Below, one piece after another: positions 16,310-25,314 of a stretch of DNA of 61,328 nt. This DNA is from Chloroflexota bacterium (GTDB lineage: Bacteria > Chloroflexota > Anaerolineae > UBA4142 > SHND01). The notes beneath the pieces are model-generated. The model saw only the letters and a list, made by a program, of their open reading frames with translations, had not been told where the DNA came from and did not search any database. The number at the start of each line of letters is the position of its first letter. Positions within the stretch are counted from its first letter, which is position 1. The position numbers and the translations under genes were made by a program. The stretch covers positions 1-61,328 of the forward strand of contig JACQWQ010000207.1 in the NCBI GenBank assembly GCA_016209205.1, read 5' to 3'.

Positions 16310-17491
16310 TTGCAAAGTTCATTGAAACCAGCCATAACTGCCATTGTAGTGGTTGGAATAGCTGTGTCGCTTTTTTTGCTTCTTCGTGTATTTGATCCGG
16401 CTCCACCGAATTCCAATACTGGGGCTGTACAGACGACTACACCAGCAGTTATGACCCCACCTATTTCTACTACAGAATTCAAAGTTGGAAGGATTGAGGT
16501 TGCTGCTATCCTGCCGCTATTGATGCCGAATGGGATGCTTGCAGATAAAGGTAATCGCCTGGTTGCGCCAAGGTTTTCGCCCGATGGACAGCGCATATTA
16601 TGGGAACGCTATACGGGTTCTTCGATTCCCTGTTCAGAGGGAAACAAAAACTGCGCGTATCCGGAATCAGAATTGTGGATTTACAGCTTGTCCACAAGGG
16701 AGTGGTCCAAGTTGGTTGGACCAGCGACACAGGGTAATTGGAGTCCGGATGGAGCGCGTGTAGCTTATTTGGCTCAGTCCAAGTCGGGACGTCTTGACTT
16801 GGCTTGGATTCAGTTAAATGAAGGCGTTCCTCAAATTGCTGCACAGGATGTAACGTGGTCTCAAGTCGGATGGACCGACCGCACTCACCTAACGTTCCTT
16901 GATGGCGATGCATCAATTGCCACGATCCGGTTGGATGGAAAGAACAAAAAAACCACAAGCCCAATTAAGGTTCAGAATCCCGGTGGACCAATGACATTAG
17001 GAATAGCAGGTGATGGTAAAACATTGGCGTTTGTAAGTGACCGTCAAGTTTGGCTTGTGGCATTGGATGGCCGCTTTGAGCCACGCATACTCAAGCAATC
17101 AAGGGATTACCTACAATTCTCGAATATTGTAGGTGGAATGGCTTGGTCGCGGGATGGGCGATTTCTTGCGTTAGCGACGGGTGATTACTATGCGAGCATC
17201 TATGACCGAGATGGAAGTCTCATTTCTACAATCGCGATGCCAGGCGACCATATTGACTCGCTAACGTGGTCGCCTGATGGCAATATTGTGGCATGCGTAG
17301 CAATACGACGCGGAGATAATACGCCAGAGTTTGATGTTGCAATTGCAGATCGTAGCGCCAAAGAGGGCAAGCTACTCGGCTTATCAAACGATGAAAAGTA
17401 TATGATGGATTGGTCCCCGCGAGGTGACTACATCGTCTGGGGTAGTGCGCAACAGCGTTTGCCTGGTGGATTGAAAATCACATTGAAATGA
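16310..17491 (+). CDS. Membrane-anchored TolB-like (PD40) beta-propeller protein, paralogue
   Basis: About 393 residues from TTG 16310, chosen because AGGAG lies five bases upstream and the protein then begins QSSLKPAITAIVVVGIAVSLFLLLRVF, aligning with its paralogue at 14919. Blades include VAPRFSPDGQRILWERY, GNWSPDGARVAYLAQ, GGMAWSRDGRFLALAT, SLTWSPDGNIVACV and MMDWSPRGDYIVWG. The shared SSIPCSEGNKNCAYPESELWIYSL segment supports a tandem duplication. It is followed after 22 bases by the SpoIID-like gene, so the two probably work together at the cell surface. Confidence 0.75.
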   Translation: MQSSLKPAITAIVVVGIAVSLFLLLRVFDPAPPNSNTGAVQTTTPAVMTPPISTTEFKVGRIEVAAILPLLMPNGMLADKGNRLVAPRFSPDGQRILWERYTGSSIPCSEGNKNCAYPESELWIYSLSTREWSKLVGPATQGNWSPDGARVAYLAQSKSGRLDLAWIQLNEGVPQIAAQDVTWSQVGWTDRTHLTFLDGDASIATIRLDGKNKKTTSPIKVQNPGGPMTLGIAGDGKTLAFVSDRQVWLVALDGRFEPRILKQSRDYLQFSNIVGGMAWSRDGRFLALATGDYYASIYDRDGSLISTIAMPGDHIDSLTWSPDGNIVACVAIRRGDNTPEFDVAIADRSAKEGKLLGLSNDEKYMMDWSPRGDYIVWGSAQQRLPGGLKITLK

Positions 17492-17513
17492 CTCTTTCAA
17501 GCGGAGAAGACAA

Positions 17514-18656
17514 ATGCTACATCGAATTTTCATTGGGGTATGTCTATTGGCTTGTATCGTTGGATCGGCAGAGGTCAGTGCTCAGGGTGGCGATCATAGA
17601 CGGGAATGCCCACCGAATACTCAAACGATATGGATTGCGAGAACACTATATGGGAATCCTCAAGGGGAAATTTACGCAATCCCTTTTCAAAATGGCACAT
17701 TCTCGGACCAAAATGAAGGCATGCTGAACAACTATGTCACCGGTGTTTTGGAAGGAGAGTTTGGTGGTTCAGGAGAAACGGCTTTGAATAACTGGGATGA
17801 CGAAACTTTGCGTGCAGCATCGGTTGCAGCGCGTACGGTCGCGTATGCTTGGTGTGGTATTGTTGAGATGCGCGATCAAGACAATAATATTCACTATGGA
17901 GTTGATGATGAGACTCGGCAGCACTATCGCCCGGGACATGCCGGTGTTCGAACAGGAGAGTATCGAACAATTACAGAAGGGACCACTGGTCAATTCCTAT
18001 CGCACGGTAATTATAGCAATAGCTATTTTGATCTACAATATCGCACTTACGTTGGTCGCCAAACCAATAGCCGAACGGGTGAAGAACAGACAGGACCACA
18101 TAAGGGAGTACTTGATCCCGTCGGTGCTGTTGATGAAAATGCAGGTACTGGCATGGGGCAACACAGCGCCAATCATTGGGTACGCGGCTTCCATAATGAG
18201 CGGTTAGCTGACCCCGTTGATGTTCCGAATGTTCGCTGGACAGACTATCGCCAAATACTTACACACTATTACACAGGTGTCCATTTACGAAATGCAAATG
18301 GGGATGTGGCTACACCAGACTATCGCTGGAATCTATTACAACTTACCCTCCAGGGTCCCATTGTCCCTGACGACTGGACAAATGTAACGCTCGTTTTACA
18401 AAATACCGGAACAGTTGCATGGGGAGAGAATGCTTTTGCACTGTCTCGCGTATGGTGTCCGGTTGACAGCCCAAGTTGTCCGACCCGTGCGGATTTTCTA
18501 AATGGTTTTGCTTATTGGCTCGATGTCGTCCAAATCGGCGATTCACTGACTCTGGAAACGGAATTGTTGGGTCCGCCTTCCGACGGCCGATCATATCGGC
18601 TTTACTGGGATCTATTGCACACTCCAAGGCCCTCAAATTGCTCCGAAGGGGGTTAG
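17514..18656 (+). CDS. Secreted SpoIID-like protein, N-terminal part
   Basis: 380 residues with a signal peptide (about 1-23, ending VSAQ). Residues 70-115 (MLNNYVTGVLEGEF...DDETLRAASVAARTVAYAW) match the SpoIID/LytB amidase-enhancer pattern, and GTGMGQHSANHWVRG plus YRQILTHYYTGVHL match its later motifs. SpoIID-type proteins cut denuded peptidoglycan glycan strands. Residues 290-370 form an Ig-like domain (VTLVLQNTGTVAWGENAF...YRLYWDLLH). The stop at 18654-18656 directly follows a run of five G; deleting one G joins this frame to the Thr/Pro-rich linker and C-terminal domain downstream. Confidence 0.65.
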   Translation: MLHRIFIGVCLLACIVGSAEVSAQGGDHRRECPPNTQTIWIARTLYGNPQGEIYAIPFQNGTFSDQNEGMLNNYVTGVLEGEFGGSGETALNNWDDETLRAASVAARTVAYAWCGIVEMRDQDNNIHYGVDDETRQHYRPGHAGVRTGEYRTITEGTTGQFLSHGNYSNSYFDLQYRTYVGRQTNSRTGEEQTGPHKGVLDPVGAVDENAGTGMGQHSANHWVRGFHNERLADPVDVPNVRWTDYRQILTHYYTGVHLRNANGDVATPDYRWNLLQLTLQGPIVPDDWTNVTLVLQNTGTVAWGENAFALSRVWCPVDSPSCPTRADFLNGFAYWLDVVQIGDSLTLETELLGPPSDGRSYRLYWDLLHTPRPSNCSEGG

Positions 18657-19332
18657 GACTCAGAGCGAGGATCCGTGGTGTTTCTCCTATCCTCTGTCCG
18701 GAGATCCATGGATTAGGCAAAACACAGACATCATTGCTGGCGGTAATCCTGCAACGCCAACCCCTATACCAACAGCGACGAATACACCACTGCCGCCAAC
18801 CGCAACGCTAACCGCAACGCCGACAGCGGTTCGGTCTGCGACGCCCACGCGCATCCCGGCAACCCCTCCGGCGACAGCGACGCCTGCGCCGGGGTGGGCG
18901 GCAGTGGACGAGGTGGTCTTGGAAGGGCTGCCCGCGCAAAAAGTTTTGTCGTATTCGCGGTTGTTGAGCAATCTGCGGGACCGCATTCTGCTGACCGATG
19001 CGCGCGGTCAAGTGTATGTGGATGTGACGTATCACCACGCGCCGGAATTGATGCAGATTATGCAGGCGAATCCCAAGTTGCGCGCGCGGGTCAAGCGGTT
19101 GGCGCTGCGGATGCAGCCCGCGTTAGAGGAATGGTTGGAACATCCGACAGACGCCCGGCGGCAAGTCAACGCGCAGTGGGTGCGACAGTGGCAGCGCACC
19201 CTACGCGCGGTTTCGCGCCAAGCCAGTCCGGCGCTGCAAGCAGAAATGGCGTGGTGGGAGGCGCGGCTGCCGGGTTGGGCAGAGAAAACCTTGCCGCAAA
19301 TCTGGGCGTCGCTGCTGGCAGAGCAACGTTAG
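18657..19332 (+). pseudogene. Frameshifted C-terminal part of the SpoIID-like protein
   Basis: In the +1 frame, open from 18550, translation reads VRTQSEDPWCFSYPLSGDPWIR, then a linker of PTPTP/TAT repeats, then a helical domain (VLSYSRLLSNLRDRILLTDARGQVYVDVTYHHAPELMQIMQANPKLRARVKRL...). The latter resembles the tail domain seen after CFIATAAYG-type boxes in Chloroflexi secreted proteins, though the box itself is absent. No start codon precedes the linker; a GTG at 18904 is possible for the last domain only. It is best read as the 3' part of the gene starting at 17514. Confidence 0.65.
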
Positions 19333-19354
19333 GGGGGGTTCGAGGAATATATCC

Positions 19355-20935
19355 ATGTCAAGTGCAATCACATTTCTTCCGTTGTTGGGCGCGATCATCG
19401 TTTTGTTCTTGCCCAATGACAATACCATCAAGCGCTTTTCCATTCTCTGGAGCATCATCCCGCTGATTCTTTCAACGGTGGCATGGGCGACGATGTGGAG
19501 CTTTACACCGCCGTATAATTTTGTTTACAACGCGTGTGGCGCCGCCATTGACTCGGCGAGCGCGGCGTACACGTTTGGCGAATGCGCGCCGTGGATTCCG
19601 GTGTTGGGCATCCAGTATCATTTGGGCACGGATGGTTTGAGCATGCCGCTGATCTGGCTCACGACGCTGCTGACGACGCTTTCGCTTTTTTATTCCGCGC
19701 GTGTGATCGAGCATCGCGTCAGAGAATTTTTCGCGCTGTTCCTGCTGCTCGAAGTCGGTATGTTGGGCGTGTTCGTTTCGCTCGACTTGTTCCTGTTCTA
19801 CATCTTTTGGGAAATCGGTCTGGTCCCGATGTATTTTCTCATCGGCATTTGGGGACACGAAGAAGATCGCCCGCAGTACGCCGCCATCAAGTTCTTTCTC
19901 TACACGCTGGCAGGTTCGGTGTTCATGCTATTGGGCATCATCGCGTTGTACCTGTACTCGACGCCCAATACCTTTGACATGACGCTTTTGGCAACGGGAC
20001 ACGCGAACATGCCGTTCAGCAAGGACGTGCTGATTTCATCGCTCGCGTTCCTGGGCTTTTTCCTCGCGTTCGCGATCAAAATGCCGCTGTTCCCGTTCCA
20101 TACGTGGCTGCCCGACGCGCACACTGCCGCGCCGACGGCCGGTTCGGTGATTCTGGCGGGCATTCTCTTGAAACTCGGCGGCTATGGTTTCTTTCGCGTT
20201 TTGCTCCCGATTTTCCCGCAGGTCGCGCACGACTGGGCGTTTTGGATCGGCGTGCTCGCGGTGATTTCGATTGTGTATGGTTCGCTCGTCGCGATGGCGC
20301 AAATGGATTTCAAGCGGCTGATTGCATACTCCTCCGTCGGTCACATGGGTTTTGTAATTCTCGGTTTTGCGGCGGCAGCGGCGCTGACCGGCGAACAATT
20401 GCAGAACGCGGGTTATCTTGACAGCGGCGCGACAGCAATCAACGGCGCGGTGATCGCAATGATTAGTCACGGCGTCATCACGGGCGGCTTGTTCTTTTTG
20501 GTCGGCATGTTGTATGAACGCACGCACACGCGCGACCTTACCCAATTCGGCGGGTTCGGCGCGCAGGTGCCCGTCTATGGCGCGCTGCTGTTGTTGACTT
20601 CGTTCGCGTCGCTCGGTTTGCCGGGGCTTGCCGGATTTGTAGGCGAATTTTTGGTCCTGCGCGGCGCATACACAACCTTGACAACGCTGGCGTTTATCGG
20701 CGTGCTCGGCGTGGTCTTTACGGCAGCATACTTTTTGTGGAAGGTGATTCAAAAAGTGCTGCTGGGCACCGCCGACGAGAAATGGGCGAAACTGCCCGAC
20801 CTCAAGGGCTTTGAGATTTTGACGCTCGCGCCGTTGGCAGTGTTGATGTTTGTCATTGGGATTTACCCGACGTGGATCATTGACACGATCAATTTCGCCA
20901 CCGTCGAAATTCTAAGACTCATGGCGACAGCGTAA
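19355..20935 (+). CDS. nuoM: NADH-quinone oxidoreductase subunit M
   Basis: 526 residues, antiporter-like proton-pumping subunit NuoM/ND4 with about 14 membrane helices. Motifs are VSLDLFLFYIFWEIGLVPMYFLIGIWG (TM5 glutamate), FFLYTLAGSVFMLLGIIALY, FLAFAIKMPLFPFHTWLPDAHTAAPTAGSVILAGILLKLGGYGF and the lysine/histidine helices. It is separated from nuoL by the surface-gene block. Its own promoter is not obvious; the ribosome binding site is GAGGAA about ten bases before ATG. Confidence 0.97.
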   Translation: MSSAITFLPLLGAIIVLFLPNDNTIKRFSILWSIIPLILSTVAWATMWSFTPPYNFVYNACGAAIDSASAAYTFGECAPWIPVLGIQYHLGTDGLSMPLIWLTTLLTTLSLFYSARVIEHRVREFFALFLLLEVGMLGVFVSLDLFLFYIFWEIGLVPMYFLIGIWGHEEDRPQYAAIKFFLYTLAGSVFMLLGIIALYLYSTPNTFDMTLLATGHANMPFSKDVLISSLAFLGFFLAFAIKMPLFPFHTWLPDAHTAAPTAGSVILAGILLKLGGYGFFRVLLPIFPQVAHDWAFWIGVLAVISIVYGSLVAMAQMDFKRLIAYSSVGHMGFVILGFAAAAALTGEQLQNAGYLDSGATAINGAVIAMISHGVITGGLFFLVGMLYERTHTRDLTQFGGFGAQVPVYGALLLLTSFASLGLPGLAGFVGEFLVLRGAYTTLTTLAFIGVLGVVFTAAYFLWKVIQKVLLGTADEKWAKLPDLKGFEILTLAPLAVLMFVIGIYPTWIIDTINFATVEILRLMATA

Positions 20936-21134
20936 AGACTGGATGTTGGACGTTAGAAGTTAGAAGTTAGAAGTTGGAAGTTAGAAGTTAGAAGTGGAAG
21001 TTAGAAGTTAGAGGTTGGAGGTTGGACGTTTCCAATTTCCAATTTCAACTTGCAATTTCCAATTTCAACTTGCAATTTCCAACATCCAATTTCCAATTTC
21101 CAATTTCCAACCTCCAATTTCCAACTTCTAATTC
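20936..21134. repeat. Heptamer repeat hairpin between nuoM and nuoN
   Basis: The left half repeats the 7-mer GTTAGAA/GTTGGAA; the right half repeats TTCCAAT/TTCAACT-type units, so the whole 199-bp gap is one imperfect inverted repeat. The same 7-mer family appears at 150-190 and, translated, inside the gene at 57040-59316. The array reaches to within a few bases of the nuoN ATG, leaving no normal ribosome binding site. Confidence 0.85.
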
Positions 21135-22694
21135 ATGGACGGACTCGTATTCGTTTATCTCAGCCCCGAGCTGATTTTGATGGTTGCCGCGCTGCTGATC
21201 TTTGGTTTGGATCTGCTGTGGCGCGGGCGCAGTGCACAGACGTTGGGGTTTGTTGCGCTGGCGGCGCTGCTCGGCGCACTGGGCGCGTCGTTTGCGGTCG
21301 GCTTTCGGCCGAGTCCCATTGACTGGTCGGGAATTCAATGGGGCAATCAGGTCGCGCTGTTTTGCGCCAAGTGCAACAACAACGTCGCGGATTTGCTGTA
21401 TTGGCCCCAACAGGACTTGCGGGATGCGCTGTACGTCTCGGACAACCTGACCAACTTTTTCCGCATCATCGCAAACATCACCGGCGTCATCATTTTGCTT
21501 GCGTCGTTCGAGTACATGCGCGGGCGCAAATACGCGGGCGAGTTTTATGGTCTGTTTTTACTCGCCGTCGCTTCGATGATCATGCTGACGGCTTCGACCA
21601 ATCTGCTGATGATTTTCCTGACGCTGGAATTTCTCAGCATCGTGTCATACGTGCTCACTGGCTATTTGCGCGAAAACAAGAAATCGAACGAAGCGGCAAT
21701 GAAATACTTTTTGTTTGGCGCGATCACGTCGGCGATCATGCTCTACGGCATGTCGCTGTTTTACGGCGCAACCGCTTCGCTCAATCTCGGCGAAATCGGC
21801 AGGGTGATTACTGCGGATACGAATTATGAAGTGCTCGCGCTCTTTGCGACGGGCTTGATGTTGGCGGGCATCGGCTTCAAAATTTCGCTCGTGCCGTTTC
21901 ATCAATGGGCGCCCGATGCGTACGAAGGCGCGCCGACGCCCGTCACCGCGTTCCTTTCGGTTGGTCCGAAAGTCGCGGGCTTTGCCGTGTTGTTGCGGCT
22001 CGTGCTCCAAGTCATCGTGGTGTACAAAGCGGATTGGGTCGCGCTGTTCGCCCTGATTGCCGTGCTGACGATGACGCTCGGGAATGTGGTTGCGCTCGCG
22101 GAATCGAATGTCAAACGTCTGTTGGCGTACTCGTCCATCGCGCAAGCGGGCTACATGCTCGTCGGCATGGCGGCGATTTCTTTCAGCGGCAATCCGCTGG
22201 ACGGCGTGAACGGGGTGTTGATTTATGTCGCGGCGTACTTGTTCACGAATCTCGGCGCGTTCCTCGTCGTGATTGCGATTGAAAACAAAACGGGCGCGGT
22301 AGATATTTCGCAGTACGGCGGCATGATCCAACGCGCGCCGGGGCTGGCGGCGTTGATGGTGTTTTTCATGCTGTCGCTCGCGGGCATTCCGCCGACCGCC
22401 GGATTCATTGGCAAGTTCTTTGTGTTTGGCGCGGCGATCAATGCGGGACTTGGTTGGCTCGCCGCCGTCGGCGTGATTAACAGCGTCATCAGTGTGTTTT
22501 ACTATTTCCGCATCGTGCGCCCGATGTTCTTTGACGAAGCGCCAGCGGACGCGCCGCGCGTGACGTCCGACCGTTGGCTTCAAGTGGGCTTGGTCGTTGC
22601 CGCGTTGATGACATTGCTCATCCTCTTTTTCCCGACGCCGCTGTACAATCTCGCCACGGGCGGGATGACTATTTTTGGTGTGGCGCTGCGGTGA
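21135..22694 (+). CDS. nuoN: NADH-quinone oxidoreductase subunit N
   Basis: 519 residues, antiporter-like subunit NuoN/ND2 with about 14 membrane helices. Motifs are TNLLMIFLTLEFLSIVSYVLTGYLRENKKSNEAAMKYFLFGAITSAIMLYGMSLFYG and GIGFKISLVPFHQWAPDAYEGAPTPVTAFLSVGPKVAGFAVLLR. The final residues LLILFFPTPLYNLATGGMTIFGVALR reappear, mutated, three times downstream behind CopG-type antitoxin genes. It ends the nuo cluster. Confidence 0.97.
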   Translation: MDGLVFVYLSPELILMVAALLIFGLDLLWRGRSAQTLGFVALAALLGALGASFAVGFRPSPIDWSGIQWGNQVALFCAKCNNNVADLLYWPQQDLRDALYVSDNLTNFFRIIANITGVIILLASFEYMRGRKYAGEFYGLFLLAVASMIMLTASTNLLMIFLTLEFLSIVSYVLTGYLRENKKSNEAAMKYFLFGAITSAIMLYGMSLFYGATASLNLGEIGRVITADTNYEVLALFATGLMLAGIGFKISLVPFHQWAPDAYEGAPTPVTAFLSVGPKVAGFAVLLRLVLQVIVVYKADWVALFALIAVLTMTLGNVVALAESNVKRLLAYSSIAQAGYMLVGMAAISFSGNPLDGVNGVLIYVAAYLFTNLGAFLVVIAIENKTGAVDISQYGGMIQRAPGLAALMVFFMLSLAGIPPTAGFIGKFFVFGAAINAGLGWLAAVGVINSVISVFYYFRIVRPMFFDEAPADAPRVTSDRWLQVGLVVAALMTLLILFFPTPLYNLATGGMTIFGVALR

Positions 22695-22963
22695 AATGAC
22701 CGTCGTTTGCTCGCAACTATGTTGCGTCAACGACGGCAAAAGCAAGTCAGGGGCAGAAAAAAGAATGTAAGAAAAACAGGGTTCGCGTTGGATTGACGCG
22801 AACCCTGTTTGTTTATTGAACCGTAGTTTGGAAAACGACGGCAAAAGAAGGTCGAGGCAAGCCAAAGAATGTCTGGGACATCGTTCAGTTGGGAGGTCTG
22901 CGCTTTTTCTCATTCTTTGGTTTCGTTCGTTCCTTCTTTTGCCGATGAATTCCATTCTTCGGA
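22695..22963. repeat. nuoN 3' flank with palindromic repeat
   Basis: Besides the terminator, this stretch contains an imperfect palindrome from about 22842 to 22945: ACGGCAAAAGAAGG faces CCTTCTTTTGCCG and CCAAAGAATG faces CATTCTTTGG. Related but rearranged sequence lies at 26600-26725 in front of the intact antitoxin gene. I see no gene here. Confidence 0.6.
22774..22814 (+). terminator. Intrinsic terminator after nuoN
   Basis: AAACAGGGTTCGCGT pairs with ACGCGAACCCTGTTT around a short GGATTG-type loop, followed by GTTTATT. A nearly identical hairpin at 26529-26569 differs by one compensated base pair (T-A here, G-C there). Confidence 0.85.
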
Positions 22964-23041
22964 AGGCAAAGCGCGCGGCATCGAACCTTCCTTGTTGGTG
23001 CGCGATTGGATTTTGGAGCGGTTGGCGCTGCTGTCAAGTTG
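22964..23041 (+). pseudogene. CopG-type antitoxin, 3' fragment (type A)
   Basis: Translates as EGKARGIEPSLLVRDWILERLALLSS and stop, matching the last 25 residues of the antitoxins at 26729 and 28461. The first two thirds of the gene are missing. It is directly followed by a copy of the nuoN tail. Confidence 0.75.
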
Positions 23042-23123
23042 ATTTTGCTCAACATTTTTTTCCAATGCTGCTGTATGGTCTCGCTGTGGGCGGCACGCAG
23101 ATTTTTGGGGTGGCGCTGCGGTA
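23041..23123 (+). repeat. nuoN 3'-end copy T1
   Basis: Reads HFFPMLLYGLAVGGTQIFGVALR and stop, resembling the nuoN end FFPTPLYNLATGGMTIFGVALR. Identity is strongest in ...ATTTTTGG..GTGGCGCTGCGGT. It begins at the stop codon of the antitoxin fragment. Confidence 0.7.
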
Positions 23124-23208
23124 ACGGGGTTGGGCAGTGGAACAATAATGACTGGCATGGCATCATAAGTGTGTTAACAACACAATAAATATTTTAGTCC
23201 CAGAATTC

Positions 23209-23260
23209 GACGCCCTGTGCGGTAACCCGCAAGGGTTACCGCACAGGGCGTCACTTTTTC
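23209..23260 (+). terminator. 20-bp perfect hairpin with GCAA loop and T-run
   Basis: 23209-23228 pairs perfectly with 23233-23252 around the GNRA-type tetraloop GCAA, followed by ACTTTTTC. It lies immediately before the AAGGAGG of the next gene, so it either ends upstream transcripts or controls that gene's translation. Confidence 0.8.
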
Positions 23261-23274
23261 AAGGAGGCACTACA

Positions 23275-24192
23275 ATGGCGAACGTGTTTTATAATGGATT
23301 GCATTGGGTCAGTCCAGTTGACAACGCGCCGGGGCACAATCCTCGTGCGCAGCACGTCTACAATGCTGGACAGGGTTTCAATGGTTGCCTCATCATCGCT
23401 GATTGGGGAAACGGAAATCCAAATAATTGGGCAGATGCCGCGAGTTTTGTCAAGAACAATGCAAAACGACCATCAGAGATTGTCCTCCGTTTGTTCTGGC
23501 CCGATGCGCGAGGACAAGGATCTTGCAACTTGCCGGGAACGGGACCAGAGTTAGCCACCATTTTTTACAACAATATCATTGATACGGCAGTTAGAGCATA
23601 TAATATTCGAACCTTTGTAATCATGAACGAACTGAACTTGGAATACGAAGGCCCAAGTTTATGCGGAGACCGACAGCAGCTTGTCGGTTATATGTATAAC
23701 GTGGCATATCATCTGAAACGACAAGCACACAGTGCAGGGACATATCCGATCTATCTTGGATTTCCGGGACCCGGTGGAGCCAAATTTTCGGACGCCGAAT
23801 GGGCTGCATATTGGGCTGCATACAAGCCAACAATTACACAACCGCTCGACTTTGTTGGCGATTATGCATACAACTGGCTTTCTCCTCACGTTTATGGATT
23901 AACCCGAGCCGAATGCTTGGCGAATCTCAAAGGGGCATACAATGACTTGCGCTCAAGAATACCGCGGTGGCCGCAGAGGTATACCGAGTGGAGCATCCCC
24001 AAATCTGATGCTACTCGTATCACTGATATGGCGACCGTTCTTCGAAAATTCCGCACGTACGTGCAAGGAATAGACGATGTTGATGTTTATGCGCTTCATG
24101 CATACATTTCAGGCAGGTCGAACGCTGATGCTGGTGGTACAGAATATAACATCACCGTATCGGAGGGAGAACAGCTTGCCAATGTCTTTTAG
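23275..24192 (+). CDS. Glycoside hydrolase-like (TIM-barrel) protein
   Basis: 305 residues with AAGGAGG eight bases before ATG. Features suggest a clan GH-A type barrel: IRTFVIMNELNLE (candidate acid/base in NE at about 118-119) and PQRYTEWSIPKS (candidate nucleophile Glu at about 238), with GFPGPGG and DFVGDYAYNWLSPHVYG between. No signal peptide is visible, unusual for such enzymes. The first 90 bases, including the ribosome binding site, are nearly repeated at 25300-25390. The region is AT-richer than the core genes, suggesting transfer. The enzyme class is inference. Confidence 0.55.
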   Translation: MANVFYNGLHWVSPVDNAPGHNPRAQHVYNAGQGFNGCLIIADWGNGNPNNWADAASFVKNNAKRPSEIVLRLFWPDARGQGSCNLPGTGPELATIFYNNIIDTAVRAYNIRTFVIMNELNLEYEGPSLCGDRQQLVGYMYNVAYHLKRQAHSAGTYPIYLGFPGPGGAKFSDAEWAAYWAAYKPTITQPLDFVGDYAYNWLSPHVYGLTRAECLANLKGAYNDLRSRIPRWPQRYTEWSIPKSDATRITDMATVLRKFRTYVQGIDDVDVYALHAYISGRSNADAGGTEYNITVSEGEQLANVF

Positions 24193-24223
24193 AGTTGTGG
24201 CTTCGAAATAAGGTGGAAAGATC

Positions 24224-25261
24224 ATGTCAGAAAGGTTAGTAGTACGAAAGCTCTTGACAAACATTCTACTCATAGCGTTTCTCATCGTCAGTTTGTCATT
24301 AGACCTTCAACAACCGAATCGTGTTATTGTGCACGGAATGAGCAACGCGGCTAGAAACGGGAAGAGTTCGGCGCGAGCCGGACTCTTCGATGATTCTGAT
24401 TTGCCGCTCATCGCTGAGGTGATTTCACAAGATGAGTTGGGGCATCAAACTCGAACCCAACAGTCCCGCACTGCGCGTGTATCCGCATGGCCGCAAAAGC
24501 AGGTTGATTGCAAGACCCCTTTTGGATCTCTTGCGTTTGCTCTCTACATGGCAAAGAACGGCGCGCCGCTGGAATTTGTAGCGCAGCCCAAGTTTGTTCT
24601 GCGAAAAACCAATCAAGTCAGTTTCCCAATCCTTGAGTTTGATAATGTTCCCACAGATCTTGAGACTGATCCCTCTGCCAACTATACGATTGTTCTAGGA
24701 AATGACAATTACAGGGAGTTTTACTCAACGTGGATTCACGGCTTGGACCCAAGAACCATCCAGCCATTACCGATCGCTCCCACCGGAATTGCACAAACTC
24801 AAAAGCCAGGAGAACCTTGGGAGATAGATACGCGAATTCAATGGGTATTACCTCACGATACTCTAGGGAATCTGTCGCCTGTCCGTCAGGCAGGTTTTGT
24901 TGATGTTGCTGTTGACATTTTCAAGCGTGGAACGCTCGAATCTGTCCCTGTTGACTATCCGGCTGACCCCTTGAAAAGTGGAACCCCAGTGCTTTATATA
25001 GCCGAAGGGAACTTGCCCTTCCATCGCTTTGGGAGTTACTATCCGCCGCAAAAAGTGACATACACGTTGAACGCACAAACCTATCCCAGATGGGTATTTC
25101 CGAATGTCCCTGTAGAGCCGGAGAAGGAAACTCACTTTATCGTTTTGATGACCCCAACTTCACGACCACCCTATGTGGTTGTTCATCCCTCTGTGTGGAC
25201 ACACACTGCGAACACACGAACTACCATACCCGCTCCAAACTTGCCGCCAAGTTGCAAATAA
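24224..25261 (+). CDS. Unrecognised exported protein A
   Basis: 345 residues. An N-terminal hydrophobic helix (about 10-28) suggests a signal anchor or signal peptide. I do not recognise the family. Landmarks shared with the paralogue at 25440 are AEVISQDELGHQ, LYMAKNGAPLEF, PTGIAQTQKPGEPWEIDTRIQWVLPH, GFVDVAVDIFKRGTLESVPVDY and TLNAQTYPRWVFPNVPVEPEKETHFIVLMTP. The pattern is of a beta-rich extracytoplasmic protein. It follows the hydrolase-like gene by 31 bases, so they are probably co-expressed. Confidence 0.6.
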   Translation: MSERLVVRKLLTNILLIAFLIVSLSLDLQQPNRVIVHGMSNAARNGKSSARAGLFDDSDLPLIAEVISQDELGHQTRTQQSRTARVSAWPQKQVDCKTPFGSLAFALYMAKNGAPLEFVAQPKFVLRKTNQVSFPILEFDNVPTDLETDPSANYTIVLGNDNYREFYSTWIHGLDPRTIQPLPIAPTGIAQTQKPGEPWEIDTRIQWVLPHDTLGNLSPVRQAGFVDVAVDIFKRGTLESVPVDYPADPLKSGTPVLYIAEGNLPFHRFGSYYPPQKVTYTLNAQTYPRWVFPNVPVEPEKETHFIVLMTPTSRPPYVVVHPSVWTHTANTRTTIPAPNLPPSCK

Positions 25262-25314
25262 TCGTTCAATGTGTTATCAACGCAATCGACATTTTGATTC
25301 AAGGAGGCACTACA

